Notes: generated from the sequence alone by a model not told the origin. A DNA stretch of 64,000 nt from Myxococcus stipitatus DSM 14675 (GCF_000331735.1 NC_020126.1:8993501-9057500); one strand, 5' to 3'. Numbered from the stretch's first letter, positions 7,969 through 16,752 are shown. A program made the numbers and translations.

Positions 7969-9892
7969 CCCGTCCCTTCGCCTCGCGGCGCACGCGCTCG
8001 TGCACGGGGTTGTCGTCGGCCGGCGGGGTCGCCACGCTGCCCGGCAGCGGCGAGGGCAACCCGTAGTCGAACTGCACCAGCGCGGAGCCCTCCACCGCGC
8101 TCTCCTGCGTGGGCAGCTCCGGCACCCGCCACGTCGCGGGGAGCTGCTGCGTGAGCCCCATGGCGCGGGCGTGGAGCTCCGTGGCGACGTTCGGCACCTG
8201 CGCGTCACCCAGGCCGTACTGCACCAGGACCCGACGCGACGACGGACCTCCGGTGTAGGGGGCCGTCAGCACATGAGGCGCATAGGTGAGCGGGTCGATG
8301 CGGTCGAAGCTCGTCTGCGTCATCGCCGCGAACTTCTGCTGGTCCAGCGCGTCCGGCACCGACTGCGCGATGGCCTGGAGGAACGGCGCGAAGGGCTTCG
8401 CCCGGAACATCATCAGCGAGAAGTCCGCCCCACCCACGCTGAACGCCGCGCGCGACACGTGCGGCGACAGCGCCACATACGTGCCACCCAGGATGTGACC
8501 CTGGCTGATGCCGTAGAAGTACGTCTGGTCCGGGTCATAGACGAGCACCCCGTTGTCCTTCAGCTCCGCCAGGTCCTTCAGCGTGCTCCGGGCCGCGTAG
8601 GTGACGGCCATCTGGTTGACCATGCCCTGGTGGACCCGGTCGGTGAAGCGCAGCGTCTGCGCCGGCTGCTGCATCATCGCCCCAATCACCCCGGGCGCGT
8701 CCGCCTGCGACATGCCCCACCAGTCCACCGTCATCACCACCATCTTCGTCGCCTGCACGAAGGGCCGGACGAAGGAGCCGTCCGACTCCGCCTGGCCGCC
8801 GAAGAAGCCGTGCCCGTACTGGAGGAAGCGCACCGGCGCCACTCCCTGGCCCCACACACTCCGGGGAACCTGGAGCGTGAACGGCACCTCCGCCTCACCG
8901 TTGCGCTTCACCCTGCCCTGCGCGTCGCGCGACAGCAGCGCCCCCGGCTGCGCCGTCTCCGTGAAGAGCGGCACGCGCAGCGTCCCCTTGATGCGGCGGA
9001 AGATGTTCGCGTCCACCTCATCCTTCACCTCCGTCACCGTGACGACGGGCGGCGTCGCCGACATCGCCTCCATCGCCAGACGCCGGACATCGAGCATGTC
9101 CCGGGTGACGTTCTCCTCCGTCTCCGTGGTGAAGTCCCACGCGAGCTGGAGCTCGGCGCGCGGGACACCGGCCGCCTCGAGCGCGGGGAAGATGTCCGCC
9201 TCGTAGCGCTGGGCCAGGGGCGCCAGCAGCGGGTCGCCCTCCGTCTGGCCGTCACGGATGCGGCGGAAGCCCTCTGGCACCGGCACCGGCGCACCGCTCT
9301 TCGTCTTCAAGCCTCGCAGCGCGACGATGTAGCGCGTCCCGCCGCGCAGCCGCTCCACGGGCCGCAGCAGCAGCGCCCGCCGCGAGTCATCCACCGCGCG
9401 CGGGTCCATCTCCGCGAAGTGGAGCACGCCCGTGCGCGCCTGCGCGTCCAGCAGCACCGTGGCGCCCGTCGTCTTCGCCGTGGGCTGCGTCACCGTCGGC
9501 AGGCTCGCCGCGTCCACGCCGCCCGGGAACAGGGCCAGCACCTGCGTCCCATGCGAGTAGCCATCCGCCGGGTGCAGGTCCGTGAAGTCGAACGGCGCCC
9601 CCGCCGGCGTCTTCAGCTTCGCCGCGGCGGTGAGCCTCACGCGCTGCCCCGACGGCAACGCCGAATCCGCCTGCATGAAGTAATTCGATGGATACGGCAA
9701 CAGACAGTCATGTTCCGAGGCCAGGGGGTTGCAGCCCTCGGGCACCTGGAGCGCAGGAAGCGTGCCTCCGGCGTCAGGCTGTCCTTGGCCTCCATCCGGC
9801 AACCCGGGCTCATCCGAATCCGAGCACGCCGTCAGCGCCAGCACCGACAATGCCAGCACCCACGCGCCACGCTTTCTCCACTGTTCCCACAT
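7889..9892 (-). CDS. Alpha/beta-hydrolase-like lipoprotein, 667 aa
   Basis: A signal peptide with a lipobox (VLALTAC, Cys about residue 23) followed by an Asp/Gly/Pro-rich tether points to an envelope lipoprotein. The middle region has hydrolase-like features: a hydrophobic strand, GHGFFGGQ (about 363), and GISQGHILGG (about 465-475), where Ser in G-x-S-x-G is the likely nucleophile. The region before it (about 90-230) is beta-rich and resembles N-terminal domains of large secreted bacterial hydrolases. The substrate is unknown. Direct GTGACAC repeats lie upstream (9927-9944), and the 3' end is duplicated in decayed form downstream (7808-7888). Confidence 0.8.
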   Translation of the reverse strand: MWEQWRKRGAWVLALSVLALTACSDSDEPGLPDGGQGQPDAGGTLPALQVPEGCNPLASEHDCLLPYPSNYFMQADSALPSGQRVRLTAAAKLKTPAGAPFDFTDLHPADGYSHGTQVLALFPGGVDAASLPTVTQPTAKTTGATVLLDAQARTGVLHFAEMDPRAVDDSRRALLLRPVERLRGGTRYIVALRGLKTKSGAPVPVPEGFRRIRDGQTEGDPLLAPLAQRYEADIFPALEAAGVPRAELQLAWDFTTETEENVTRDMLDVRRLAMEAMSATPPVVTVTEVKDEVDANIFRRIKGTLRVPLFTETAQPGALLSRDAQGRVKRNGEAEVPFTLQVPRSVWGQGVAPVRFLQYGHGFFGGQAESDGSFVRPFVQATKMVVMTVDWWGMSQADAPGVIGAMMQQPAQTLRFTDRVHQGMVNQMAVTYAARSTLKDLAELKDNGVLVYDPDQTYFYGISQGHILGGTYVALSPHVSRAAFSVGGADFSLMMFRAKPFAPFLQAIAQSVPDALDQQKFAAMTQTSFDRIDPLTYAPHVLTAPYTGGPSSRRVLVQYGLGDAQVPNVATELHARAMGLTQQLPATWRVPELPTQESAVEGSALVQFDYGLPSPLPGSVATPPADDNPVHERVRREAKGREQVDLFLRPDGKVEATCGGVCLGTTN

Positions 9893-9908
9893 GATTCCTG
9901 GACTCCTC

Positions 9909-9944
9909 GTGTGAACACAATGATTCGTGTCACGCGAGTGTCAC
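9909..9944 (-). promoter_or_regulatory. Paired repeats upstream of the hydrolase lipoprotein
   Basis: GTGTCAC occurs at 9927-9933 and again at 9938-9944, exactly 11 bases apart (one helical turn). A short palindrome TGTG-AA-CACA occupies 9910-9919. They lie 18-52 bases before the start codon at 9892, where an operator would be expected. No regulator can be named. Confidence 0.35.
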
Positions 9945-10050
9945 AGGAGACGGCACTTCATCAAAGCATTGTCTTACGACACGCCGCGCCAGACACTCAT
10001 AGCAACAGCGCCAGCCCTTGTCAGGGCTGACGCCGAATTCCTTGCTTGCT

Positions 10051-10404
10051 TCAGATGCCGCAGATTTCGCGTGCGAGCGAGATACACGCCTCGATGAACT
10101 GCTGCGTCGTACAACCGCCGTTCTGGGTGCACACGATGTCACCGGTTCCCGGCTCGCTGCACCACTCGAGCGTCACCCAGCAGGCGGCCTGGGACACCGT
10201 GCGCTCTCCCTCGATGTTCTGCTGCGACGTCAGGTTCGCTTCATCCGTGGCATCCCGCACCATCACGGGCTTTCCATGCAAGGTGGCCTCGTAGCGCGGT
10301 CCCTTGTCCCCGGCGGCGACTTCCGGTGAAGACATCTCAGGACCACACCCCGCGAGGATTCCAGCGGCAAACCCCGCGACAACCCACAGCGACAACACTT
10401 TCAT
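10051..10404 (-). CDS. Small lipoprotein, unknown function, 117 aa
   Basis: The start ATG at 10402-10404 follows a good ribosome binding site (GGAGA, 5 bases before it). A signal peptide with lipobox ILAGC (Cys about residue 20) makes it a lipoprotein. The mature part contains seven Cys residues including the lipid-bearing one (CWVTLEWC, CTQNGGC, ACISLAREIC), suggesting a compact disulfide-stabilised periplasmic or surface domain. I do not recognise the family. It follows the hydrolase lipoprotein in reverse order with about 160 bases between them, so it is probably transcribed separately. Confidence 0.75.
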   Translation of the reverse strand: MKVLSLWVVAGFAAGILAGCGPEMSSPEVAAGDKGPRYEATLHGKPVMVRDATDEANLTSQQNIEGERTVSQAACWVTLEWCSEPGTGDIVCTQNGGCTTQQFIEACISLAREICGI

Positions 10405-10711
10405 CGGGTTCTCCTGGCTGTTGGAGCTCACGGACTCGAGCTCCGATGCCGATATGCAGTGTCTGATTTATTCCCTCCATCGTTGACATCCACTATCTGA
10501 ATTCATTCCAGTCTCACCTCTCAAACCCTGCAATCATTTCAGCCACACCCCCTGCTTGCGATTACAGTCCATCCCAATCCCTGCACAAGGATTGCGGGTC
10601 GCGGCCCGTGGGACCTCCGTCCGCGCACAAGCGTTGCCTGTTGGACGACAGGGGGTGCCGAGGTGGCACCACGGGCGTCCTCCCAAAAATTCAGGGTAAG
10701 GTCCCGCCACC
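10405..10711. other. Divergent intergenic region with spaced direct repeats
   Basis: This 307-base region separates the - strand lipoprotein from the + strand FHA gene and is locally AT-richer (10440-10520) than anything near it, so it should hold both promoters. The 13-base sequence GCACAAGGATTGC (10583-10595) recurs as GCACAAGCGTTGC (10625-10637), 42 bases apart, close to four helical turns. The unit loosely resembles a sigma-54 -24/-12 element but lacks the GG of the -24 box. I see no gene here. Confidence 0.5.
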
Positions 10712-11248
10712 ATGCCGTCCGTGAAGCAACTGCGCCCGTTCGCCCTGGCAACCCTGGAAGCCTTCCTCGACGCTTCCGGGCCGGTGGTCCTCGTCCAGCA
10801 GCCGCCCGAGCCTGTCTTCCAGCAGGTGGCGATGCGGCTGGGCGAGGCGCGCACCGTCGGCATGGCCCACCGCAGCCGGCTGGTGGACCGGCTCTTCGTC
10901 ATGCTGCGCGGGTTCGACGCCCTGGAGGTCCACTTCCTCCGCCCCTCCACGGACCTCCAGGAGTTCACCGTGGGCCGCATCGAGGGCTGCACCCTCGTCG
11001 TCCCGGACCCGTCCGTCTCCAAGCACCACGCCACGCTGCGGTGGCATGAGGCGGCGGGAGACTGCTCGGTCCGGGATGTGGGTTCGATGAACGGCACCTG
11101 GGTCAACACCAACGCGCTCACCGCCGAGCAGGACGTGCTGCTCACGGATGGCGACGCCCTGGGCTTCGGCGACGCCCAGTTCCTCTACCTCCGCACGGAG
11201 ACGCTGCACGCCCACCTGCGCATGGCGAGTCCCGGCGCGCGGCGCTGA
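10712..11248 (+). CDS. FHA domain protein, 178 aa
   Basis: The C-terminal half (about residues 85-155) is a forkhead-associated domain, which binds phosphothreonine peptides. The expected residues are present: VGR, the SxxH motif in SVSKHHATL, and DVGSMNGTWVN. The N-terminal 80 residues are helical and not recognised. Such proteins act downstream of Ser/Thr kinases, which are numerous in myxobacteria; the nearest kinase in the window is at 33627. The next gene is a membrane metallophosphoesterase 138 bases downstream on the same strand, possibly co-transcribed. Confidence 0.88.
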   Translation: MPSVKQLRPFALATLEAFLDASGPVVLVQQPPEPVFQQVAMRLGEARTVGMAHRSRLVDRLFVMLRGFDALEVHFLRPSTDLQEFTVGRIEGCTLVVPDPSVSKHHATLRWHEAAGDCSVRDVGSMNGTWVNTNALTAEQDVLLTDGDALGFGDAQFLYLRTETLHAHLRMASPGARR

Positions 11249-11386
11249 GGCAAGGCAGGCGGGCGGGTGCGCGAAGCCCCCCTGCTCGCCCGGTGACAGG
11301 GGTCTCCACTACATTCGCGGACTTCGTGCGGCGAAGCCCTGGGCTCCGCGCTATGACGATGTCTCCTCCGCGATAGGGAGTCTTGG

Positions 11387-12589
11387 ATGGTCCGGGCGCT
11401 GATCTTCTTCCTCGTCTATGTGGCCGCCGGAGCCACCCTGAAGTCCCTGTGGCCCACCCTGCCTCGAGGGTGGCGCGCGTGGGCGCTCCTGGGAGGCTCG
11501 GCGGTGTCCCTGGGCATCCTCGCGATGCCCCTGGTGCTGCCCACCGCGGACCTGCCCCTCGTCGCGCGCATCTTCGCGGTGGGGTGGACCCTCTCCGCCG
11601 TCATCCTCCTGCTCGCGGGCCTCCCCGTGCTGCTCGTGCGCCGGTGGGTGGAGGGGCGCTCGCGGAAGGCTCCGGAGGCCGCGCCCCTGCTGGAGGTCCC
11701 CCCGGCGACCGCCCCGCTGGCGGGGGTCATGAGCCGGCGCGCGCTCCTGACGAACGCGGGGAGAGCGGTGCCCATGCTCGCGGTGGGGACGAGCACCGCG
11801 GGCCTCGCGGGAGGCTCCACGGGCTTCAAGGTGAAGACGGTGGAGGTGCGCCTGCCCAACCTGCCCGCGGCGATGGATGGGTTTCGCATCGGCCAGATTA
11901 CCGACGTGCACGTCGGCAACTTCATCGACACGCAGTACCTGCGCGACGCCGTGGCGGCGATGAACGACGCGAAGGTGGACCTCCAGGTGATGACGGGGGA
12001 CCTCATCGACGACCTGGAGCAGCTCGACGGCACCATGGCCGCGCTGGAGACCTGCCAGGCGCCGCACGGGATGTTGGCCATCCTGGGCAATCACGAGCAT
12101 TGGCGCGGACTGGAGGAGATTGTCGCCGCCTACGAGGCCTCGCGCGCTCGGGGCAGCCCGGTGCGGTTGCTGGTGGACGAGTCCCACACCTTGGAGCACG
12201 CCGGGCAGCGCGTGCGTGTCGTCGGCGTGGACTACCCCATCTCCGGCCGCCGAGGCATGCGCGTGAAGCTGGAGCGCATGCTCGAGTCCGCGCGGAAGGC
12301 GTTCCAGGGTGTCTCACCGGACGAGGTGCTGCTGTGCCTCACGCACCATCCGGACTTCTTCGACCTCGCCGCGGAGAGAGGCGCCCGGCTCACGCTGGCG
12401 GGCCACACCCACGGCGGTCAGGTGGCGTTCTTCGGCCTGCCCCTCTTCTGGTTCGTCTTCCAGTACATGCTCGGCCGCTACCGGCGAGGGGACCACCAGC
12501 TCTACGTGTCCGGGGGCACCGGACACTGGCTGCCCTTCCGCCTGGGCGTGGCGCCCGAGGTGACGGTGCTCACCCTGCGCGCGGTGTGA
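11387..12589 (+). CDS. Membrane-anchored metallophosphoesterase, 400 aa
   Basis: Three or so membrane segments occupy residues 1-90. A twin-arginine-like stretch (SRRALLTNAG) follows near residue 115, and then a calcineurin-like phosphoesterase domain with every metal-binding motif: ITDVHVGN, MTGDLID, LGNHEHW, THHPD and AGHTHGGQ. It resembles YkuE/YaeI-type enzymes that act on lipid phosphates at the outer face of the membrane. The substrate here is unknown. GGGAG six bases before the ATG supports the start. Its last 20 bases overlap the 3' end of the convergent aldolase gene. Confidence 0.9.
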   Translation: MVRALIFFLVYVAAGATLKSLWPTLPRGWRAWALLGGSAVSLGILAMPLVLPTADLPLVARIFAVGWTLSAVILLLAGLPVLLVRRWVEGRSRKAPEAAPLLEVPPATAPLAGVMSRRALLTNAGRAVPMLAVGTSTAGLAGGSTGFKVKTVEVRLPNLPAAMDGFRIGQITDVHVGNFIDTQYLRDAVAAMNDAKVDLQVMTGDLIDDLEQLDGTMAALETCQAPHGMLAILGNHEHWRGLEEIVAAYEASRARGSPVRLLVDESHTLEHAGQRVRVVGVDYPISGRRGMRVKLERMLESARKAFQGVSPDEVLLCLTHHPDFFDLAAERGARLTLAGHTHGGQVAFFGLPLFWFVFQYMLGRYRRGDHQLYVSGGTGHWLPFRLGVAPEVTVLTLRAV

Positions 12590-13223
12590 GGGATTGCTGG
12601 CCGTAGGTCTTGAACTTCTCCAGCACGCGCTCCATCTCCTCCGCGTCGAGGAGCACGGGCTCTCCCACCTGGAGCGCCCGCCAGTACATGGCGGCGAGGG
12701 TCTCCACCTCGACAGCCAGCTTGAAGGCGCTGGCCAGGGTGGCGCCCAGCGACAGCATGCCGTGGTTCGCCATCAGGCAGGCCTTGCGGCCCTCCAGGGC
12801 GTGCAGTGCGTTGCGCGCGAGGTCTCCCGTGCCGAACGTCGCGTAGGGGGCGCAGCGGATGTCCACGCCTCCCGCGGCGGAGACCATGTAGTGGAAGGCG
12901 GGGATGCCTCGGCGCAGGCAGGCCAGCGTGGTGCAGAACATGGAGTGGGCGTGCAGCACGGCGCCGACTTCCGGGCGCGCGGCGAGGATGTCCCGGTGGA
13001 GCTGCCACTCGGAGGAGGGACGGCGGTGTCCCTCGTGCGTGCCGTCCATCCTCATGAGGACGAGGTCCTCCGGGACGAGCACGTCGTAGTCCATGCCGGT
13101 GGGCGTGAGCAGGAAGCCTCCGGCCACGCGCACGCTCAGGTTGCCGGAGGTCCCCTGGTTGAGCCCCGCCGCGTTCATCTTCCGGCAGGTGGCAATCATG
13201 GACTCACGCAAAGCCAGGCTCAT
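12570..13223 (-). CDS. Class II aldolase (FucA-like), probable Ald2 of a DHAP shunt, 217 aa
   Basis: A zinc aldolase of the fuculose-phosphate aldolase family: phosphate-binding GTSGNLSVR, the catalytic Glu in PSSEWQLH, the metal ligands HAHS and NHGM, a YATFGT motif and a C-terminal VLEKFKTYG closely like FucA. Its start overlaps the mtnA stop (ATGA at 13220-13223), so it is translationally coupled. With MtnP and MtnA it would cleave 5-methylthioribulose 1-phosphate or 5-deoxyribulose 1-phosphate to dihydroxyacetone phosphate and an aldehyde, as Ald2 does in the known DHAP shunt. The alternative is the dehydratase MtnB, also a family member, but the sequence is nearer FucA. Its 3' end overlaps the metallophosphoesterase by 20 bases. 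Confidence 0.85.
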   Translation of the reverse strand: MSLALRESMIATCRKMNAAGLNQGTSGNLSVRVAGGFLLTPTGMDYDVLVPEDLVLMRMDGTHEGHRRPSSEWQLHRDILAARPEVGAVLHAHSMFCTTLACLRRGIPAFHYMVSAAGGVDIRCAPYATFGTGDLARNALHALEGRKACLMANHGMLSLGATLASAFKLAVEVETLAAMYWRALQVGEPVLLDAEEMERVLEKFKTYGQQSLTPRAG

Positions 13224-14326
13224 GCGTGCCTCCTGGCACGCTCGGGGAAGAGCGAGCGCAGTCCTTCTTCCGAGGCCGCGCAGACGCCGCGCTCGGTGAT
13301 GAGGGCGGTCACCAGCCTCGCGGGCGTCACATCGAAGCCGTAGTTGGCGGTGGGGCTGCCCTGGGGTGTCACGCGCACCGTGGCGATGTCTCCCGAGGAC
13401 AGGCGTCCGGTGATGTCGCTGACCTCCGTGCCGTCGCGCTGCTCGATGGGAATCTCCTTCACGCCGTCGCGCAGGCTCCAGTCGATGGTGGGGGACGGCA
13501 GTGCCACGTAGAAGGGCACCCCGTTGTCCCGGGCCGCGAGGGCCTTGAGGTAGGTGCCGATCTTGTTCGCCACGTCGCCGTGGGCCGTGGTGCGGTCCGT
13601 GCCGACGATGCACAGGTCCACCCGGCCGTGCTGCATGAGGTGGCCCCCGACGTTGTCGGCGATGACGGTGTGCGGGACGCCGTGCTGCCCCAGCTCCCAG
13701 GCGGTGAGCGATGCCCCCTGGTTGCGAGGGCGTGTCTCGTCCACCCAGACATGCACGGGCAAGCCCGCGTCGTGCGCCAGGTAGACGGGCGACAGGGCCG
13801 TGCCCCAATCCACGGTCGCCAGCCAGCCGGCGTTGCAGTGCGTGAGGACCTCCAGACGCCCGCGCTTCCCCTTCCGCTCCCAGGCGGCCTCCAGCAGCTT
13901 CAGGCCGTGTCCACCGAGGGCGCGGTTGATGGCCACGTCCTCATCGCACAGCTCGGCGGCGCGGCGCTGGGCGGCGGCGACTCGCTCCGAGACGGCGAGC
14001 GGCGCGAGCAGCCGGCGCATCTCGTCCAGGGCCCAGTGCAGGTTGATGGCGGTGGGACGCGTGTCTCCGAGGACGGCGAGCGCCCGCGCCAGCGCCGCAT
14101 CCGAGGCGTCCGCGCGCAATGCCAGCCAGACACCGTAGGCCGCGGTGGCGCCGATGAGTGGGGCGCCTCGGACTTGCATGGCGCGGATGGCGTGTGCGGC
14201 TTCGTCGAGCGTGGTGAGGCGGGCGGTAACGAAGGCGTGAGGCAGGCGCGTCTGGTCGATGATGCCCACGGCCTGTCCATCGGGCTCCAGCCAGAGGGTC
14301 CGCGTGGGCTTGCCGTGGACCTTCAT
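13220..14326 (-). CDS. mtnA: S-methyl-5-thioribose-1-phosphate isomerase, 368 aa
   Basis: Converts methylthioribose 1-phosphate to methylthioribulose 1-phosphate; enzymes of this family also accept 5-deoxyribose 1-phosphate. Motifs of the family are present: [16 protein letters not shown] (about residues 45-60), the catalytic Cys in THCNAG (about 160) and the catalytic Asp in VGTDRT (about 240), followed by [10 protein letters not shown]. Length is typical. The start at 14326 is fixed by a 4-base ATGA overlap with the mtnP stop, and its stop overlaps the aldolase start in the same way, so the three proteins are made together. Confidence 0.95.
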   Translation of the reverse strand: MKVHGKPTRTLWLEPDGQAVGIIDQTRLPHAFVTARLTTLDEAAHAIRAMQVRGAPLIGATAAYGVWLALRADASDAALARALAVLGDTRPTAINLHWALDEMRRLLAPLAVSERVAAAQRRAAELCDEDVAINRALGGHGLKLLEAAWERKGKRGRLEVLTHCNAGWLATVDWGTALSPVYLAHDAGLPVHVWVDETRPRNQGASLTAWELGQHGVPHTVIADNVGGHLMQHGRVDLCIVGTDRTTAHGDVANKIGTYLKALAARDNGVPFYVALPSPTIDWSLRDGVKEIPIEQRDGTEVSDITGRLSSGDIATVRVTPQGSPTANYGFDVTPARLVTALITERGVCAASEEGLRSLFPERARRHA

Positions 14327-15207
14327 GAGTACAGCACCCGGCCCGCGACGGTGGACAGCTTCTCCACGAGCGCGGGGTCCCGGGCGTCGGGCGCGGTGAC
14401 GAGCGCATGGTCCAGAGCGCGATGACACCCCTGCCGGCACGGGCCTTCGTGACTCCCCAGCATCGGCACCATGTGCCTCACCAGGCCCTTTGCCTTGTCC
14501 ACGTTGCGCAAGAGGACGGAGACAATCTGGTCCATGGAGACGGCGTCGTGCTCGGGGTGCCAGCAGTCGAAGTCCGTCACCATGGCGACGGTCGCGTAGC
14601 AGAGCTCCGCTTCCCTCGCGAGCTTGGCCTCCGGCATGTTCGTCATGCCAATCACATCACAGCCCCACGTCCGGTAGAGCCGGCTCTCCGCGAGCGAGGA
14701 GAAGTGCGGGCCTTCGATGGCCAGGTACGTGCCGCCCCGGTGCGCGGAGACCTTCAACGACTCACACGCGGACATCACCGCGTCCCCCAGCCGGGAGCAC
14801 ACGGGGTTCGCCATGGACACGTGCGCCACGAGCCCCGAGCCGAAGAAGCTCTTCTCCCGCGCGAAGGTCCGGTCGATGAACTGGTCCACCACCACGAAGG
14901 TGCCAGGAGGGAGCTCCTCGCGCAGGCCGCCCACGGCGGACAGGGACAGGAGGTCCGTCACGCCGCAGCGCTTGAGCGCGTCGATGTTCGCCCGGAAGTT
15001 GATGTCGCTGGGCAGGAGGCGGTGGCCTCGGCCGTGGCGCGGTAGGAAGACGACGCGGGTTCCATCGAGCGTGCCCAGACACAGCTCGTCCGAGGGCTCG
15101 CCGAACGGCGAGGACACCTTCTTCCACGTCACGTCCTTCAGGCCATCCATCTGGTAGAGACCGCTACCGCCAATGATGCCGATGACAGGCTCACGTGCTT
15201 TGGACAT
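14323..15207 (-). CDS. mtnP: S-methyl-5'-thioadenosine phosphorylase, 294 aa
   Basis: Phosphorolyses methylthioadenosine to adenine and methylthioribose 1-phosphate, the first step of salvage. Seen: GGSGLYQ at the N-terminus, PRHGRGH (phosphate site), the [12 protein letters not shown] stretch and [18 protein letters not shown], all signatures of the MtnP/PNP family; TDFDCWH fits 6-aminopurine specificity. It is the first gene of the mtnP-mtnA-aldolase operon. The start ATG (15205-15207) lies 80 bases from the divergent ArsR gene, so the two promoters share a short region. Confidence 0.95.
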   Translation of the reverse strand: MSKAREPVIGIIGGSGLYQMDGLKDVTWKKVSSPFGEPSDELCLGTLDGTRVVFLPRHGRGHRLLPSDINFRANIDALKRCGVTDLLSLSAVGGLREELPPGTFVVVDQFIDRTFAREKSFFGSGLVAHVSMANPVCSRLGDAVMSACESLKVSAHRGGTYLAIEGPHFSSLAESRLYRTWGCDVIGMTNMPEAKLAREAELCYATVAMVTDFDCWHPEHDAVSMDQIVSVLLRNVDKAKGLVRHMVPMLGSHEGPCRQGCHRALDHALVTAPDARDPALVEKLSTVAGRVLYS

Positions 15208-15252
15208 GGCGCGCGAGCCTAGCAGTCTCGCCTCCCCGAGGCCGCCCACGGA

Positions 15253-15287
15253 TTGACAGGCGTGTGCACGGCCTCATATTGAACCGC
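15253..15287 (+). promoter_or_regulatory. Sigma-70-like promoter giving a leaderless ArsR transcript
   Basis: A perfect -35 hexamer TTGACA (15253-15258) and a -10-like CATATT (15275-15280) are 16 bases apart. The ArsR start codon begins at 15288, where transcription itself should begin, and no ribosome binding site precedes it. An imperfect inverted repeat TGAACC-GCAT-GGTTGA (15280-15295) spans the start codon and may be the operator of the regulator. Confidence 0.55.
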
Positions 15288-15650
15288 ATGGTTGAACTTC
15301 TCGCGACGCGGCTCGACAACACGTTCCATGCGCTGGCGGATCCTACCCGTCGGGCCATGTTGAGGAGCTTGTCCGTCCAGGAGCGCAGCGTCGGGGAGCT
15401 GGCCGCGCCCTTCGAGATGTCGCTGGCCGCGGCGTCCAAGCACATCAAGGTGCTGGAGAAGGCGGGGCTGGTGCGGCGGGAGGTGAAGGGCCGCGTGCAT
15501 GTCTGCCGATTGGAGGCGAAGCCCCTGTCGGACGTGCGGGAGTGGCTGCGTTTCTACGAACGGTTCTGGGGCGAGCGGGTCGACGCGCTGGAGGCGCTCC
15601 TTCGAGCGGAGGCGCCCGCCGCGCCTCGGGGAAAGGGGCGCTCGCGATGA
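15288..15650 (+). CDS. ArsR-family regulator, 120 aa
   Basis: A winged-helix DNA-binding protein: DNTFHALADPTRRAMLRSL opens the domain, and the recognition helix is MSLAAASKHIKVLEKAGLV, ending in the wing RREVKGRVHV. It belongs to the metal-independent ArsR branch that is regularly paired with an SRPBCC (AHSA1) protein, as here. The stop codon overlaps the start of the partner by ATGA (15647-15650). No metal-binding Cys pair is visible. It probably represses its own operon through the inverted repeat over its start codon. Confidence 0.92.
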   Translation: MVELLATRLDNTFHALADPTRRAMLRSLSVQERSVGELAAPFEMSLAAASKHIKVLEKAGLVRREVKGRVHVCRLEAKPLSDVREWLRFYERFWGERVDALEALLRAEAPAAPRGKGRSR

Positions 15651-16195
15651 GTCACGGTGGGGAGGATGGTTTCGGCACGGTGAGCGCGCCGGAGACGGTG
15701 CGCATCGAGCGTGTGCTCCCAGGTCCCGTGGAGCGGGTTTGGGAGTACCTCACGGATTCGGAGAAGCGGGGCAAGTGGCTCGCTGCGGGGGAGATGGAGC
15801 TGCGCGTGGGGGGCCGGGTCGAGCTGCGCTTCTTCCACTCCGGGCTCTCCCATGAGCCCGTGCCCGAGCGCTATGCGGTCATGCGGGATGGGCATGTCCA
15901 CACCGGACGCGTCACGCGGTGTGAGCCGCCGTTCGTGCTGGCCTACACCTGGGCCGAGCAGACGGGGGCTCCCTCCGAGGTCACCTTCGAGCTGAGCGCG
16001 CGGGGTGAAGAGGTGCTGCTCGTGCTCACGCATCGCAGGCTGGTCACTCGTGCGGACCGGGTCAGCGTGGCCAGTGGGTGGGATGCGCATCTGGGGATTC
16101 TGGAGGATGTGCTCTCGGGGAGAGCGCCTCGGGGTTTCTGGTCCACGCATGCGCTGCGGGAGGCGGAATACGAGCGGCGGCTTCCTCGCGACTGA
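15647..16195 (+). CDS. SRPBCC (AHSA1-like) protein, 182 aa
   Basis: An activator-of-Hsp90 (AHSA1/START-like) fold with the typical opening (IERVLPGPVERVWEYLTDSEKRGKW in form), a central ELRVGGRVELRF strand pair and the closing SVASGWDAHLGILEDVL helix. These proteins form a deep hydrophobic ligand cavity; the ligand here is unknown. It overlaps the ArsR gene by 4 bases and is surely co-transcribed and coupled. Cytoplasmic, no signal peptide. Confidence 0.9.
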   Translation: MSHGGEDGFGTVSAPETVRIERVLPGPVERVWEYLTDSEKRGKWLAAGEMELRVGGRVELRFFHSGLSHEPVPERYAVMRDGHVHTGRVTRCEPPFVLAYTWAEQTGAPSEVTFELSARGEEVLLVLTHRRLVTRADRVSVASGWDAHLGILEDVLSGRAPRGFWSTHALREAEYERRLPRD

Positions 16196-16311
16196 GGAGG
16201 GAGCGGGCGCATGGCTTCTCGCATCCCTGGGCGGGTGGCGGCGGCCACCTGTCGCTCGCGGGGAGAAGGCGCACCTTGCCGGAGAGGGGCAACCGACTCC
16301 GGGAGGCCGTC

Positions 16312-16752
16312 ATGAAGGTCGAAGAAATCATGTCCGAGAACCCCGTCACCTGCCTGGTCGACACGGGCATCGAGCAGGCCGCGCGGTGGATGGTGGAGTG
16401 TGACTGCGGGGCCTTGCCCATCATCGATGTGGATAACAGGCCCATCGGCGTCATCACGGACCGGGACATCACCTGCCGCATCGTCGCGAAGGGGAAGGAC
16501 CCCTCCATGAGCAACGTGCGCGATGCGATGTCCGCGCCCGCGGCTACGGTGTACCGGGACACGACGCTGGAAGACTGTCTGGAGTTGATGGAGCAGAACC
16601 AGGTGCGTCGGATGGTGGTGCTCGACGACGATGGGACGGTCTGCGGCATGGTGGCGCAGGCGGACCTGGTGAAGCAGCTCAGCGCGGAGGAGACCTCGGA
16701 GCTGATGCAGGAGCTCTCCGTGGATACGGCGGCGCCGTCACAGGTGCACTGA
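16312..16752 (+). CDS. CBS-pair protein, 146 aa
   Basis: Two CBS motifs fill the protein: residues about 7-65 (EIMSENPVTCL to GVITDRDITCRIVAKG) and about 73-130 (DAMSAPAATVY to CGMVAQADLVKQL). Stand-alone CBS pairs bind adenine nucleotides and act as energy or redox sensors. The partner is unknown. The start ATG follows GGGAGG; the upstream frame is out of character. It converges on the small gene at 16773 with 20 bases between the stops. Confidence 0.9.
   Translation: MKVEEIMSENPVTCLVDTGIEQAARWMVECDCGALPIIDVDNRPIGVITDRDITCRIVAKGKDPSMSNVRDAMSAPAATVYRDTTLEDCLELMEQNQVRRMVVLDDDGTVCGMVAQADLVKQLSAEETSELMQELSVDTAAPSQVH

Noticed and set aside
10583-10595. A sigma-54 promoter before the FHA gene
   Set aside because: The -12 TTGC and spacing fit, but the invariant GG of the -24 element is missing in both copies.
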